A DNA stretch of 55,943 nt from Rikenellaceae bacterium (GCA_022777205.1 JALFGP010000097.1:1-55943), one strand, 5' to 3'; shown: positions 8,928-18,255, counted from the stretch's first letter. The notes: a model not told the origin generated them from the letters alone. Numbers and translations are program-made.

Positions 8928-10208
8928 CTATTTGACCTCAGATTTGATTTTGGTAAATAAAAAATGAAGAGCAGCTGCAGAAAAGCGTTCAATATTGCGT
9001 TTCCTGTCATTTCTGTAGTAGAAAGACTTGGTTTGGGTACCTTTTGAAGAAGATGCTGCCACCCACACAAGCCCCACTTGCTGGCCTTCCGAGGCTGTCG
9101 GCCCGGCGTTTCCTGTTGTGGCAATCGAGTAATCGCTTCCGGTCAGTCTTCTCACTCCTTCTGCCATAGCCGCTGCACATTCAGGACTCACCACAGTATA
9201 TTTTTCGATTAATTCCTTTGGCACGCCAAGCAGCTTTTCCTTGATTTCGCTTGCATAGGAAGTTACTGAACCGAGGTAGTAGGCGGAAGATCCCGGAACA
9301 GAGGTAATCAGATGAGAGATCATTCCTCCCGTACAGGACTCTGCTGCACTGAGTTTGAGCTGATGAGCAGAAAGAAGACGGCCTATTTCAGTCTGGAGAT
9401 TGCTGTCTGAATCTGCATAGACCAGCTCGCCCAGTTCTGACTTGAGCTCTGCAAACAAGCCTTCCAGAAGAGCCTCGTTCTCTCCCTGTTCGCCGCCGAA
9501 TTTGGAAAGCCTCAGCCGTACGCCTGTGAGGGTATTGGGCAGATAGGCAAGGTGAACCCCCTCAGGGAGGGAATGTTCCCAAACGGCAATACGTTTTGAG
9601 AGAGCAGATTCCGCCATTCCAAAGGTCATAACCGTTCTGTGTGTTATGGTCCCACATTCAAAATGGGCTTTTATGTCTTCCATAACCTCAGGCAGAGCGG
9701 CCAGGGTTTCAAAAGGCACACCAGGCATCGAGTAAAGTCTGGCTTGGTGGCCGTAGCGCTCCTTTCCGAAAGGGAATACCATAATGGGTGCCGTACCTTT
9801 CCGATTGACAATCACTTCGCAGGCTTCAGGAACCTTGGCTTGGGCAATATTCACATCCAGAAGGTCCAGTCCCCGGCTGTGCAGGATGCTTTTGACCACA
9901 TCCAATTGCCTCTCATCGGTGCGGTAGGTGTTGCATCCGCAAAGCTCGGCCAGGGCAGGTTTGGTGATGTCGTCGTCTGTGGGACCGAGGCCTCCTGTAA
10001 CAATGACTATCTCATTGTCTTTCAATTCATTCTCCAATGATGTGAGGATTTGTTCCCGGTCATCTGCAATTGATATCATTCGTCTCACCTTGACGCCTAT
10101 TTCATTGAGGGCTGTGGCAATGGCAGATGAATTCGTGTCCACAATCTGCCCTATTAGAATCTCGTCACCAATTGTGCATACAGATGCGGTAATTTGAGTC
10201 TTTTCCAT
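8928..10208 (-). CDS. cinA: CinA family protein (ADP-ribose pyrophosphatase / NMN amidase)
   Basis: 426 residues with both CinA parts. The N-terminal MoCF/COG1058 domain holds IGDEILIGQIVDTNS near 13-27 and VTGGLGPTDDDIT near 70-82. The C-terminal CinA domain holds SAAESCTGGMISHLITSVPGSS near 287-308, and a block with VSPECAAAMAEGVRRL and TGNAGP further on. The C-terminal domain deamidates nicotinamide mononucleotide in homologues (PncC); the N-terminal domain acts as a COG1058-type pyrophosphatase. The start is 9 bases from the stop of the pyrD-like gene, so the two share a transcript from the promoter at 11199-11206. Confidence 0.93.
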   Translation of the reverse strand: MEKTQITASVCTIGDEILIGQIVDTNSSAIATALNEIGVKVRRMISIADDREQILTSLENELKDNEIVIVTGGLGPTDDDITKPALAELCGCNTYRTDERQLDVVKSILHSRGLDLLDVNIAQAKVPEACEVIVNRKGTAPIMVFPFGKERYGHQARLYSMPGVPFETLAALPEVMEDIKAHFECGTITHRTVMTFGMAESALSKRIAVWEHSLPEGVHLAYLPNTLTGVRLRLSKFGGEQGENEALLEGLFAELKSELGELVYADSDSNLQTEIGRLLSAHQLKLSAAESCTGGMISHLITSVPGSSAYYLGSVTSYASEIKEKLLGVPKELIEKYTVVSPECAAAMAEGVRRLTGSDYSIATTGNAGPTASEGQQVGLVWVAASSSKGTQTKSFYYRNDRKRNIERFSAAALHFLFTKIKSEVK

Positions 10209-10217
10209 TTTTGTTCC

Positions 10218-11174
10218 CTATGCCTTTACTCTTTCTTGTGCAGATATGTAACTGACTATTTCATTGACAATTGATGGCCCTTCCCTAAAGAATCCGGTGA
10301 AGACTTCCACGAGTACAGCTCCTGCATCCATCATCTGCATCGCACCTTCTCCGTTCATAATTCCTCCGACTCCTATGATTGGAAGCAGCCCATTGGACAT
10401 ACGGCTGATATATTTCACGAATTCGAGGTTGCGCTGTAGCAGGTCCTCACCGCTTTTGTCACTGATGGATCGCACTGTGCCTCCTGCAACCACCCCGTCA
10501 ATACCTGAACTTAGGCAGCAATTTATGAGTTCATCAGTCTGGCTGTGGCTGAGGGAAGGGGTAAGCCGCACGAGTATGGGTTTATTCACATCGTAGTACA
10601 TCCTGAGGGTCAGCATCCTGTCGATAATGTCCGGTATGTCGGATATATCTGTCTGTTCATCAGTTTCCAGCAGGGAATACTGAGGGGAGATTACTATCAT
10701 ATCCACAAAATCGTAAAGCAGTGCAAAAGCCTCTTCATAATCCCGTATGACTTCGGCCGAGCCTTTGCTTTTCTCATTCCGGGTGATGTTCCCGGAGATG
10801 ATGCATTCAGGTCTCTCGTTCCTGAGATGCTCCACAGCGTGCCTGAGAGTGGTTTCGTGGCGCAATTTGATATGGGTGGGATCGGATGAGATACACATCG
10901 GACCGACTTCGATAAAACTGAATCCGAATTCGGAAAGAATGTCGTAATATGAAGCATCCTTGTCCACTGAAGCAGCCAATCCTACGGGGTTCTTGAATTC
11001 CAGCCCGAAAACTTCTTTGCGCAGGTTCTCCTTGATTCTGCTTTTGTATCTCAATCTGAGCAGTTGCTTTCCGAATGGGATACTCCTTATCAAAGACAGG
11101 GTTGTTGCTGCAATTTTGAAAGCCTTGTCTGTGGTATTATGTTTCAGAAAAAGGTTCAATAAGGATTTGTACAT
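10218..11174 (-). CDS. Dihydroorotate dehydrogenase-like protein with altered active site
   Basis: 318 residues with the outline of class 2 dihydroorotate dehydrogenase: an N-terminal helical extension, FKNPVGLAASVDKDA near 60-74 (cf. NPVGLAAGFDKNA), EVGPM, and the FMN-phosphate site LPIIGVGGIMNGEGAMQMMD with EVFTGFF near the C-terminus. But the catalytic segment NxSSPNTPGLR is replaced by VISPQYSLLE, the NRxGFNN orotate/FMN segment is absent, KIAPDLS has become VRLTPSLS (Lys lost), and the ATNTT block is AGGTV. It probably still binds a flavin but may not oxidise dihydroorotate. Co-directional with cinA. Confidence 0.75.
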   Translation of the reverse strand: MYKSLLNLFLKHNTTDKAFKIAATTLSLIRSIPFGKQLLRLRYKSRIKENLRKEVFGLEFKNPVGLAASVDKDASYYDILSEFGFSFIEVGPMCISSDPTHIKLRHETTLRHAVEHLRNERPECIISGNITRNEKSKGSAEVIRDYEEAFALLYDFVDMIVISPQYSLLETDEQTDISDIPDIIDRMLTLRMYYDVNKPILVRLTPSLSHSQTDELINCCLSSGIDGVVAGGTVRSISDKSGEDLLQRNLEFVKYISRMSNGLLPIIGVGGIMNGEGAMQMMDAGAVLVEVFTGFFREGPSIVNEIVSYISAQERVKA

Positions 11175-11198
11175 AGTCAGCTTCCGTTTTCAGGATGA

Positions 11199-11206
11199 CA
11201 AAGATA
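11199..11206 (-). promoter_or_regulatory. -7 element for pyrD-like/cinA
   Basis: Minus strand TATCTTTG, directly beyond the stop codon of the upstream regulator gene. Predicted start near 11192, about 18 nt before the ATG at 11174. No clear -33 element. Confidence 0.5.
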
Positions 11207-11647
11207 CTAAAATTCTTGAAAGCTTCCATCGTCGAAAAGGACTATAATCCGGCTTATGCGTCTGGATGGAGCAAGTCCGGAGTGGGAGGCTTGTTCCATA
11301 GTCTGTTCCACAGTTTCTTCCCCAGGCAAATTGCTCATTTCCTCCGCTGGGGCAGTTTCCAATGGAAAGAGCAAATCTGTCTGAGAATCGTTTTTTTGCG
11401 GAAGAACGGGGGAGTCCACGTCAATTTTCGATTCTGAATCAATGTACATCCGGCCTTTTCCGAGCATAAGCCAATAGGGATTCAGCCTTGGATAGTGTTT
11501 GAGCACGGAAGTTATGAAATCGTAGCTGGGTTTGTTTCTTCCGGCTATGATATGGGAAATACTTGCCCTGGCCACACCAATAGTGTCGGCAAACTGTGCC
11601 TGGGTGATGTTCTCGGCATTCAGAAACTGTGAGATACGAATATTCAT
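11207..11647 (-). CDS. Cro/CI (XRE)-type DNA-binding regulator
   Basis: 146 residues. The first 60 form a helix-turn-helix: FLNAENITQAQFADTIGVAR near 8-27, ASISHIIAGRNKPSYDFI near 28-45, then NPYWLMLGKGRMY, a pattern common in Bacteroidota XRE regulators. The remainder is acidic, low-complexity and probably disordered, ending in RRISRIIVLFDDGSFQEF, which looks like a short beta-forming tail. The frame is open to 11716, but the promoter at 11668-11699 overlaps that extension, so the ATG at 11647 is taken. Target unknown; the pyrD-like gene is immediately downstream. Confidence 0.8.
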   Translation of the reverse strand: MNIRISQFLNAENITQAQFADTIGVARASISHIIAGRNKPSYDFITSVLKHYPRLNPYWLMLGKGRMYIDSESKIDVDSPVLPQKNDSQTDLLFPLETAPAEEMSNLPGEETVEQTMEQASHSGLAPSRRISRIIVLFDDGSFQEF

Positions 11648-11667
11648 AATTGTGTATATTTGATTTA

Positions 11668-11699
11668 CAAAGGTAAATAGAAAAATAGAAATATGCAAA
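11668..11699 (-). promoter_or_regulatory. Promoter of the XRE regulator
   Basis: Minus strand TTTG at 11699-11696, 20-base spacer, TACCTTTG at 11675-11668. Predicted start near 11661, 14 nt ahead of the ATG at 11647; this decides the start codon. Confidence 0.75.
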
Positions 11700-11716
11700 T
11701 GGGGATTGATTTGCAA

Positions 11717-12165
11717 ATGTTAATAGGATGTTGAAAAGGGGAGAGGTAAAGTATTAACAATAACATTATATAAATTGATTTATTGCCTTGGGTTTTAAGC
11801 CTTTAGTCTTGTATTTTAGTGGCTCTGAAGCGTGAAATTCGGCTTGAAGAGCGAATTATGGGAAAGTTAATTAACTTTACACTTTATATATGCAGCTATA
11901 AAATGGTGGTTTTTAATACTTTAACAAAATACGATTACGCCTATAAATTTTTATTATGTTAGATTTCTGAACAGTGGATAACTGAGTCAATAATTTCGGA
12001 ATTTTGCAGGTGAAATTTACAAAAGTGACATTAGATTTGCGGATATGTATTGTTACAAAAGTAAATCACATGAGAAGAGTGAGAAGTTGTAGATAAACCA
12101 GATAGATTTCATAATGTTGCGCAGACATTTTTTCAATGAATGCTTAAGAGTACAATATTTATGAG
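11717..12165. other. AT-rich gap without recognisable gene
   Basis: About 450 bases between the XRE regulator and queA. No reading frame with coding character, no tRNA, and no preQ1-type riboswitch was recognised. It contains a perfect 16-base palindrome at 11863-11878 and isolated -7-like boxes (TAGATTTG at 12032-12039 plus; TACTTTTG at 12063-12056 minus) without good -33 partners. Confidence 0.6.
11863..11878. repeat. Perfect 16-base palindrome
   Basis: AAAGTTAATTAACTTT reads the same on both strands. It is in the long gap upstream of queA and the XRE gene and could be a dimeric-regulator site; in such AT-rich DNA chance is not excluded. Confidence 0.5.
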
Positions 12166-12173
12166 TAAATTTG
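12166..12173 (+). promoter_or_regulatory. -7 element for queA
   Basis: TAAATTTG, a full match to TAnnTTTG. Predicted start near 12180, about 20 nt before the queA ATG at 12200. The -33 region is weak. Confidence 0.6.
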
Positions 12174-12199
12174 CGTCCCCATATGAATTTTGAAATTAT

Positions 12200-13420
12200 A
12201 TGATACCTGAAATACATATAGAAGACTACAATTACCCCCTGCCCGAGGACAGAATTGCAAAATATCCTTTGTCCGAGAGGGATTCTTCAAAGTTGCTTGA
12301 ATATAAGTCGGGACACATCTCCGAGCATATATTCAGGGAACTTCCTTCTCTGATTGAACCGAATGGCATATTCGTTTTCAACGACACCAAGGTTGTGCCG
12401 GCAAGATTGTTCTTCAGGAGGGAGACCGGGGCGCTTATAGAGGTTTTTTGCCTTGAACCAGTCCAACCTGTGGAATACAACCTGATTTTTGCCAGTACGG
12501 AAACTTGCAGGTGGAAATGCATCATAGGCAATGCCAAAAAGTGGAAAGGTGACAGATTGCAGCTTGTAAATACCCTTGATGATGCTCTGGTGGACGAAAT
12601 TTCGCTCTCAGCCACTCCTGTAGAACGAGACGGAGGTACAGCCATAGTGGAATTCCGCTGGAAAGGAGGGCACCCTTTTTCAAAGGTTTTGGAAATCTGC
12701 GGCCGTATTCCCATACCTCCTTATCTGAACAGGGAGACCGAAGCCATTGATAATGAGAGATATCAGACTCTTTATGCACGTTACAGGGGCTCTGTAGCAG
12801 CTCCAACTGCCGGTCTGCACTTTACGCGCACAGTTCTTGACGCCATTGAAGCCAAGGGTGTGGATATGGAGGAGGTCTGTCTGCACGTGGGGGCCGGGAC
12901 CTTCCTGCCTGTGAAAGAAAGCCTGGTTTCCAAGCACAATATGCACAGGGAACCCTTTTCTGTACGTAGGGAGCTGATCGAGAGGCTCAGGGACTGCAAA
13001 GGTGGGGTCACGGCAGTAGGCACCACGTCGGTCAGGACTCTCGAGTCGTTGTACTATCTTGGCCTGCACTGCATTGAGAAGGGTGAACCGGGAGAGGTAA
13101 GCCAGTGGGAGGCTTATGAGGACCATATCGATGCAAGTTTTGTGGAGGCAATGGACGCACTGCTTTCATATATGGACTCCAAGGGACTGGAAAGGCTATA
13201 CTCCGGTACGAGAATCATTATAGTTCCGGGCTTCCGTTTCCGGGTTGTGGACAGGTTGATTACGAATTTCCACCAGCCTCAGAGTACCTTGCTCCTGTTG
13301 ATTTCGGCATTTGTGGGCGGGGATTGGAAAAGCATATACAACTATGCGCTGGACAATGGTTTCCGTTTTCTGAGTTATGGTGACAGCTCGCTGCTGCATC
13401 GGAGCGTATGTCGAGAATAG
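12200..13420 (+). CDS. queA: S-adenosylmethionine:tRNA ribosyltransferase-isomerase
   Basis: Transfers and isomerises the ribosyl moiety of AdoMet onto preQ1-modified tRNA to form epoxyqueuosine. Seen in the 406 residues: YPLPEDRIAKYP near 12-23, FNDTKVVPARL near 59-69, GRIPIPPYL near 168-176, the signature RYRGSVAAPTAGLHFT near 194-209, HVGAGTFLPVK near 229-239, GTTSVRTLES near 273-282 and TNFHQPQSTLLLL near 360-372. Complete and slightly longer than E. coli QueA (356). Monocistronic, with its own promoter. Confidence 0.95.
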   Translation: MIPEIHIEDYNYPLPEDRIAKYPLSERDSSKLLEYKSGHISEHIFRELPSLIEPNGIFVFNDTKVVPARLFFRRETGALIEVFCLEPVQPVEYNLIFASTETCRWKCIIGNAKKWKGDRLQLVNTLDDALVDEISLSATPVERDGGTAIVEFRWKGGHPFSKVLEICGRIPIPPYLNRETEAIDNERYQTLYARYRGSVAAPTAGLHFTRTVLDAIEAKGVDMEEVCLHVGAGTFLPVKESLVSKHNMHREPFSVRRELIERLRDCKGGVTAVGTTSVRTLESLYYLGLHCIEKGEPGEVSQWEAYEDHIDASFVEAMDALLSYMDSKGLERLYSGTRIIIVPGFRFRVVDRLITNFHQPQSTLLLLISAFVGGDWKSIYNYALDNGFRFLSYGDSSLLHRSVCRE

Positions 13421-13536
13421 TGGCATTTTATGGCTTTTCGTTTGGGATTGCGTCAGAGTTTTTATAAATTCGCGGAGAATTAACATTTTCTTGAGCATTT
13501 TGAAACAATCTGCTCAGGAATAATATCAACTGAACT

Positions 13537-14706
13537 ATGGAAGATTTCAACGACATTGATGCCATCGGACCTTATAGAACTGACGAAGAGGCACAGGACG
13601 CATTCCGTCATATTTCCGAAAATCCCTTGCTCGAAAAAATATCCCTTTATTTTTTTCCTGAAGAAAGTGGGGACTATCTGAAGAATATATTTCTGCAACT
13701 CAAGTCTGTGGATGAATTCCAGTTGCTGGTTATGGCGAAGGTTGTGCGCCGCATTCTCGACAGGACTGCACACAATTTCTCCTATGACGGAATTTCCAAT
13801 ATCAGTGCCGACAAGAAGTTCCTGGCACTGTCAAACCACAGGGACATCATTCTCGATCCGGCCATTACCCAGTACGTACTGTCCAGAAACAATATTCCTT
13901 TGACAGAAATTGCCGTAGGTGACAATCTGATACAGAATCAGTTCATAGAGTACCTGATCCGTTCGAACAGGATGATTAAGGTCATCAGGGGGGTGGCAGC
14001 AAGGGAACTCTACCTTTCTTCGCAGAGACTTTCGAAATACATACGTCGAAGCATCACAACCGGTATGTCTTCAGTCTGGCTTGCGCAAAGGCAGGGACGC
14101 ACCAAGGATGGTTATGACACGACTGAGCAGGGCCTGCTCAAGATGCTGGATATGAGTGGGGAACCCGGCAATTTCAGGAAGAATTTCGAGGAACTGAATA
14201 TACTTCCTATGAGCATTTCCTATGAAATTGAGCCTTGTGACATTCTGAAAGCCAGGGAGACTTTCATCACGGCCAGAGATGGGCGCTATGTGAAACAGAA
14301 GTCGGAGGATTTGAACAGTATCCTTGTGGGAGTGACCCAGCCCAAGGGCAACATTCATCTGAATATCGGTAGGCCTCTTACCCACGAAGAGATTTCGCTG
14401 GCTTCATTGTGTGAAAAGAATGACCGTTACCAGTATATACGTCACGCAGTGAATATGCGTGTGGTGGACGGTTTCCGTCTGTGGAAGAACAATTATGTCG
14501 CCTATGACATTCTTAATGGAACCACACGATTTGCAGACCGTTACGATCTTGCTGACAAGGAGTGGTTCGAGTCTTATATGGAACACCAGCTTGATACGAT
14601 TGAGCCTGAGCTGGATCGTGCCGGGGTGCGTGACCATTTCCTGAAAATCTATGCCAATCCTATAGTTACCAAGGATATACGCGCCAAGGGCGATTTATTG
14701 GTCTAA
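13537..14706 (+). CDS. Glycerol(-phosphate) acyltransferase-like protein
   Basis: 389 residues, no signal peptide. The acyltransferase block is LALSNHRDIILDP near 91-103; the His-Asp pair is spaced one residue wider than the textbook HX4D (NHRDIILD), a variant I associate with Bacteroidota members. A middle stretch with VIRGVAARELY near 149-159 and VWLAQRQGRTKDG near 181-193 matches substrate-binding blocks II and III of PlsB/PlsC-like enzymes. It probably acylates a glycerol-phosphate or lysophospholipid at the inner membrane; which one is not known. Flanked by queA (116 bases upstream) and convergent with mscS. Confidence 0.7.
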   Translation: MEDFNDIDAIGPYRTDEEAQDAFRHISENPLLEKISLYFFPEESGDYLKNIFLQLKSVDEFQLLVMAKVVRRILDRTAHNFSYDGISNISADKKFLALSNHRDIILDPAITQYVLSRNNIPLTEIAVGDNLIQNQFIEYLIRSNRMIKVIRGVAARELYLSSQRLSKYIRRSITTGMSSVWLAQRQGRTKDGYDTTEQGLLKMLDMSGEPGNFRKNFEELNILPMSISYEIEPCDILKARETFITARDGRYVKQKSEDLNSILVGVTQPKGNIHLNIGRPLTHEEISLASLCEKNDRYQYIRHAVNMRVVDGFRLWKNNYVAYDILNGTTRFADRYDLADKEWFESYMEHQLDTIEPELDRAGVRDHFLKIYANPIVTKDIRAKGDLLV

Positions 14707-14750
14707 GCTTTTGCCAATCGGGGCTGGCGCAAAGCGACTGGGATCCGAAG

Positions 14751-15692
14751 TCAGTTGTGCAAGTGCACATCCAGCTGAGGGAATGGGAAATCTATGCCAT
14801 TTTTAGGTAACTCCTTGTAAATGAGTTCATTGACTTCCCAAAGAAGGTCCCAGTAGTCATTGGTTCTGACCCAGCAACGGGCTTGAATCTCCACACTGCT
14901 GTCAAGGAGCGCCGACAATCTTATATATGGTTCATCAGGAGCATCTTTTCCGTGAAGTACCCTTGAATCCTTATTGAGTATCTCCAGAATGACTTTTCTG
15001 GCCACATCAATATCGCTGCCATATTCCACTCCTATTTTCCATTCAAGTCTGCGTATGGGATTCTGCGAAATGTTGTTGATGGTTCCGCTGGACAATGAGC
15101 CGTTTGGCAAAACTATTACTCGGTTGTCGGTAGTGGTGAGTTTGGTGCTGACGATATTCACTTCGCTGACAGTGCCGCTGAAACCCTGAGCCTCAATGAA
15201 GTCCCCAGCTTTGAAAGGCTTGAATACCAGCAGCATAATCCCGCCTGCAAAATTCTGCACCGTACCGCTCAACGCCATACCTATGGCCATACCTCCTGCA
15301 GCCAGGATTGCAGCCAGAGAGGTGGTGTTCACCCCGAGTGTGCCTACTGTCAGTATGATGAGGAGGATGGTCAGTGAGATGCTGACAAGGCTCATAGTAA
15401 AGGAAGCAATGGCTTTGTCAGTTTTCCGTCGTTCAAATATGTTGCCCAGAAGTTTCTTGATTCTCTTGATTACCCAGGCTCCGATAAAGTAAATGGCCAG
15501 GGCAGCAAGCACTTTGAGGCCGAACTGCAGGGCATCGCTGCCCAATTCTTTCAGAAGCACGTCGGCCGGGGTGGTGGTTACTTTTTCTACAAATTTTTCA
15601 GCTGAACCCTTTAAATCCAGGGAATCTGCAGGGATAATCGGTATGGATGTCTGAAAGATATTAGGTAACATATTTGTTATGCCTTTTAACAA
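14751..15692 (-). CDS. Small-conductance mechanosensitive channel, MscS family
   Basis: 313 residues. Three membrane helices: about 52-70 (LKVLAALAIYFIGAWV), about 95-118 (SLTILLIILTVGTLG), and the pore-lining TM3 with AAILAAGGMAIGMALSGTVQNFAGG near 128-152, the Gly/Ala packing pattern of MscS. The beta domain follows (FKAGDFIEAQGFSGTVSEVN), and the C-terminal region ends at residue 313. It releases solutes on hypo-osmotic shock. A start at 15671 (MLPNIF) is also possible. Probably co-transcribed with the exchanger gene 55 bases upstream. Confidence 0.92.
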   Translation of the reverse strand: MLKGITNMLPNIFQTSIPIIPADSLDLKGSAEKFVEKVTTTPADVLLKELGSDALQFGLKVLAALAIYFIGAWVIKRIKKLLGNIFERRKTDKAIASFTMSLVSISLTILLIILTVGTLGVNTTSLAAILAAGGMAIGMALSGTVQNFAGGIMLLVFKPFKAGDFIEAQGFSGTVSEVNIVSTKLTTTDNRVIVLPNGSLSSGTINNISQNPIRRLEWKIGVEYGSDIDVARKVILEILNKDSRVLHGKDAPDEPYIRLSALLDSSVEIQARCWVRTNDYWDLLWEVNELIYKELPKNGIDFPFPQLDVHLHN

Positions 15693-15747
15693 TTTTGTTT
15701 TACTTATTGACCTTCAGTTGAGTATTTCGAAATATGCTGTTGTGGTG

Positions 15748-16713
15748 TTAAATAACAGAGCGAATGAGCATAGTCATATAAACAACTTCCATCAGGAGCA
15801 ATATGATGCCTTCCGGAACCCCAAGCCTTGCACGTTTTCTGAAACAAAGCCCGCAAAAGACAAGAAATGCAGCTGAACCGAGGACTGCCGTAATGTCTAT
15901 GACGCTGATGTTCCCAAACGACAGGGGAGTTATTGTGGCAGACGCGCCAAGTATGAGCAGTATGTTGGAGATGTTGGAGCCGAGTATGTTCCCGAGTGCG
16001 AGTTGGGACCTTTTCTTTGCTGCAGCCACTACGCAGGTTGCAAGTTCAGGCAGAGATGTGCCTCCCGCGAGAATCGTAATTGCGATGAATTTTTCCGAAA
16101 CGTTGAACATTTTGGCAAGTTCCACCGCCGAATTGACGAACAACTGTCCTCCGCCTACAAGCGCTACAAGTCCGAAGATTATCATAACGACTGCGACCGG
16201 GGTTTTGTAGAGCTTTACCTCCGTTTCTTCCTCTTCTTCGGTCACTTTGCCTTTCTTGAATGAGAGGTAGAGATAGAGAGCGAATATTGCGAGCATAAGT
16301 ATTCCCTCCACACGGCTCAGGCTGTCGTTTCCCAGTCCGAAGATTGAATGTTTCATTCCAAGGAGCACAAGGGCTGCCGTAACTGCCAGATTCAGAGGCA
16401 TATCCAGATTGCGGTTCGTTTTTGTGATTGTCACCGGGCAAATCAGGGCGGTAACTCCAAGAATCAGCATCACGTTGAATATGTTGGAACCTATGACGTT
16501 GCCTATTGCAATATCCGAACTGCCCTGAAGCGCCCCGGTGCAACTTACCACCAGTTCCGGCATTGATGTGCCTATGCCAACGATAGTCAGCCCTATGACG
16601 AATTCACTTACTCCAGCTTTTTTGGCAATGCTTGAAGCTCCGTCCACAAGCCAGTTTGCACCCAGGAGAATAAGGGCCAGCCCACCTGCAAGAATCAATA
16701 ATTGTATAAGCAT
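15748..16713 (-). CDS. Calcium/sodium antiporter (CaCA family, YrbG type)
   Basis: 321 residues, about ten membrane helices arranged as two inverted halves. The alpha-repeat motifs are GIGTSMPELVVS with GNVIGSNIFN in the first half and GGTSLPELATCVVAA with GNILGSNISN in the second; these hold the Glu residues that bind the cation. A charged cytoplasmic loop (KKGKVTEEEEETEVKLYK) separates the halves. Exchanges Ca2+ or a similar ion for Na+/H+. Lies between rlmD (26 bases) and mscS (55 bases) on the same strand. Confidence 0.92.
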   Translation of the reverse strand: MLIQLLILAGGLALILLGANWLVDGASSIAKKAGVSEFVIGLTIVGIGTSMPELVVSCTGALQGSSDIAIGNVIGSNIFNVMLILGVTALICPVTITKTNRNLDMPLNLAVTAALVLLGMKHSIFGLGNDSLSRVEGILMLAIFALYLYLSFKKGKVTEEEEETEVKLYKTPVAVVMIIFGLVALVGGGQLFVNSAVELAKMFNVSEKFIAITILAGGTSLPELATCVVAAAKKRSQLALGNILGSNISNILLILGASATITPLSFGNISVIDITAVLGSAAFLVFCGLCFRKRARLGVPEGIILLLMEVVYMTMLIRSVI

Positions 16714-16739
16714 AACTCCAGTTTCGCAAGTTTTAATTT

Positions 16740-18146
16740 TTACTTCTTTAATCGCAGCGCAACGACATTCTCCACGTGATGAGTCTGCGGAAACATATCC
16801 ACGGGCCTGACTGCCGTTATTTCATAATCCCGGCACAAAATTTCCAGGTCCCTTGCCTGGGATGCCGGATTGCAGCTGACATACACCATTCTGTCCGGCT
16901 GTGCCTCCAGTATGACTTTTGCCACATCCGGATGAATCCCGGCTCTTGGAGGGTCCAGAATGATTACGTCAGGATGACCGTTTTGCTCAATAAATTCCGA
17001 TGTAAGCACATCTTTCATATCCCCGGCGTAGAAAGTGCAATTGCTGATTCCGTTGTCGGAGGCATTTATACGTGCATCCCTGATAGCATCCTCCACATAT
17101 TCTATACCTACTACCTTGGATGCTTTGGATGATACGAATTGTGCAATGGTCCCCGTGCCTGTGTAAAGGTCATAAACAACCTCATTTCCAGTCAGTTGTG
17201 CAAATTCGCGCGCTGTCTGGTAAAGTTTGAGGGCCTGAGCCGTATTGGTCTGGTAAAAGGATTTCGGGCCGATTTTGAAGCGCAGACCTTCCATTTCCTC
17301 ATAGATTGCATCCATACCTTTATATAATATGCAATCCTGGTCTGAGATGGAGTCGTTGGCTTTGCCGTTGATGACATAGTAAAGGGACACAATCTGGGGA
17401 AATGCATCTGCAACAGCATCCAGGAGCATACGGCGGGCGTTTTCATCCTCGTGATAGAAGCAAAGGATGAGCATGACCTCGCCCTTTTCGTTATTCCTCA
17501 CGACCATTGTCCTGAGAAAGCCGTGATGTTCACGTATGTTGAAGAAACTCAGGCCGTTAGCTATTGCATACTGGCGGATGAAATTGCGTATCTCATTGGA
17601 AGGGGAGGGCTGAAGGTGACAGCAGTCTATGTCCAGGACTTTGTCGAAGAAACGGCCCACGTGGAAGCCCAGTCCCAATCTTTGTTCCGGACTCAGGGCA
17701 TCAGGATCTTCATTTTCATAAATCCAGCGTCTTTCAGAAAAGGTGAATTCCAGCTTATTGCGATAGTTTGTGGTCTTTTCTGAGCCTATAATCGGCTGAA
17801 TCTCAGGTACTTGAAGGTGACCTATGCGAACCAGCTGGTCATAGACCTGTTGCTGCTTGGCCTGCAACTGCATAGGATACGGAAGCGGTTGCCATTTGCA
17901 TCCGCCGCAGATGCCGAAATATTTGCAGAAAGGCTCCAATCTGTGCTCTGACGGCTTTTTCAGGGCAAGAATGTAGCCTTCCATATAGTTTTTCTTTTTC
18001 TTCGTGATTTTTATGTCCACCACATCACCCGGTACAGCGAATTGTACAAATACTACCGTACCGTCCACGTGGGCCAAGGCTTTTCCTTCAGCGGCTACGG
18101 ACTCGATTGTTATGTCGTTCAGTATAATTTCTTGTTTTTTTCTCAT
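16740..18146 (-). CDS. rlmD: 23S rRNA (uracil-5)-methyltransferase, RlmD/RumA type
   Basis: 468 residues. An N-terminal TRAM domain (about 1-62), then a 4Fe-4S cluster site CKYFGICGGC near 73-82 with a further Cys in CCHLQPSPSNE. The AdoMet site is VVYDLYTGTGTIAQF near 323-337, the catalytic segments are ILDPPRAGIH and VYVSCNPASQARDL with the nucleophilic Cys. Makes m5U in 23S rRNA; U1939 versus U747 specificity cannot be told. First of three closely spaced minus-strand genes leading into the exchanger and mscS. A short hairpin (TTCCCG...CGGGAA, 18163-18181) lies in its leader. Confidence 0.9.
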   Translation of the reverse strand: MRKKQEIILNDITIESVAAEGKALAHVDGTVVFVQFAVPGDVVDIKITKKKKNYMEGYILALKKPSEHRLEPFCKYFGICGGCKWQPLPYPMQLQAKQQQVYDQLVRIGHLQVPEIQPIIGSEKTTNYRNKLEFTFSERRWIYENEDPDALSPEQRLGLGFHVGRFFDKVLDIDCCHLQPSPSNEIRNFIRQYAIANGLSFFNIREHHGFLRTMVVRNNEKGEVMLILCFYHEDENARRMLLDAVADAFPQIVSLYYVINGKANDSISDQDCILYKGMDAIYEEMEGLRFKIGPKSFYQTNTAQALKLYQTAREFAQLTGNEVVYDLYTGTGTIAQFVSSKASKVVGIEYVEDAIRDARINASDNGISNCTFYAGDMKDVLTSEFIEQNGHPDVIILDPPRAGIHPDVAKVILEAQPDRMVYVSCNPASQARDLEILCRDYEITAVRPVDMFPQTHHVENVVALRLKK

Positions 18147-18255
18147 TCCAATTATTTTTGTTTTCCCGGATAGGGCGGGAATGGTCGTTATTGCTCAATT
18201 TTTATAGATAAGTTAACATAATATAAATTGTATAACTTTAATATGAAGGGGAGTC

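Noticed and set aside
12100..12199. preQ1 riboswitch upstream of queA
   Set aside because: The leader predicted from the promoter at 12166 is only about 20 nt and no preQ1-type pseudoknot sequence was found.
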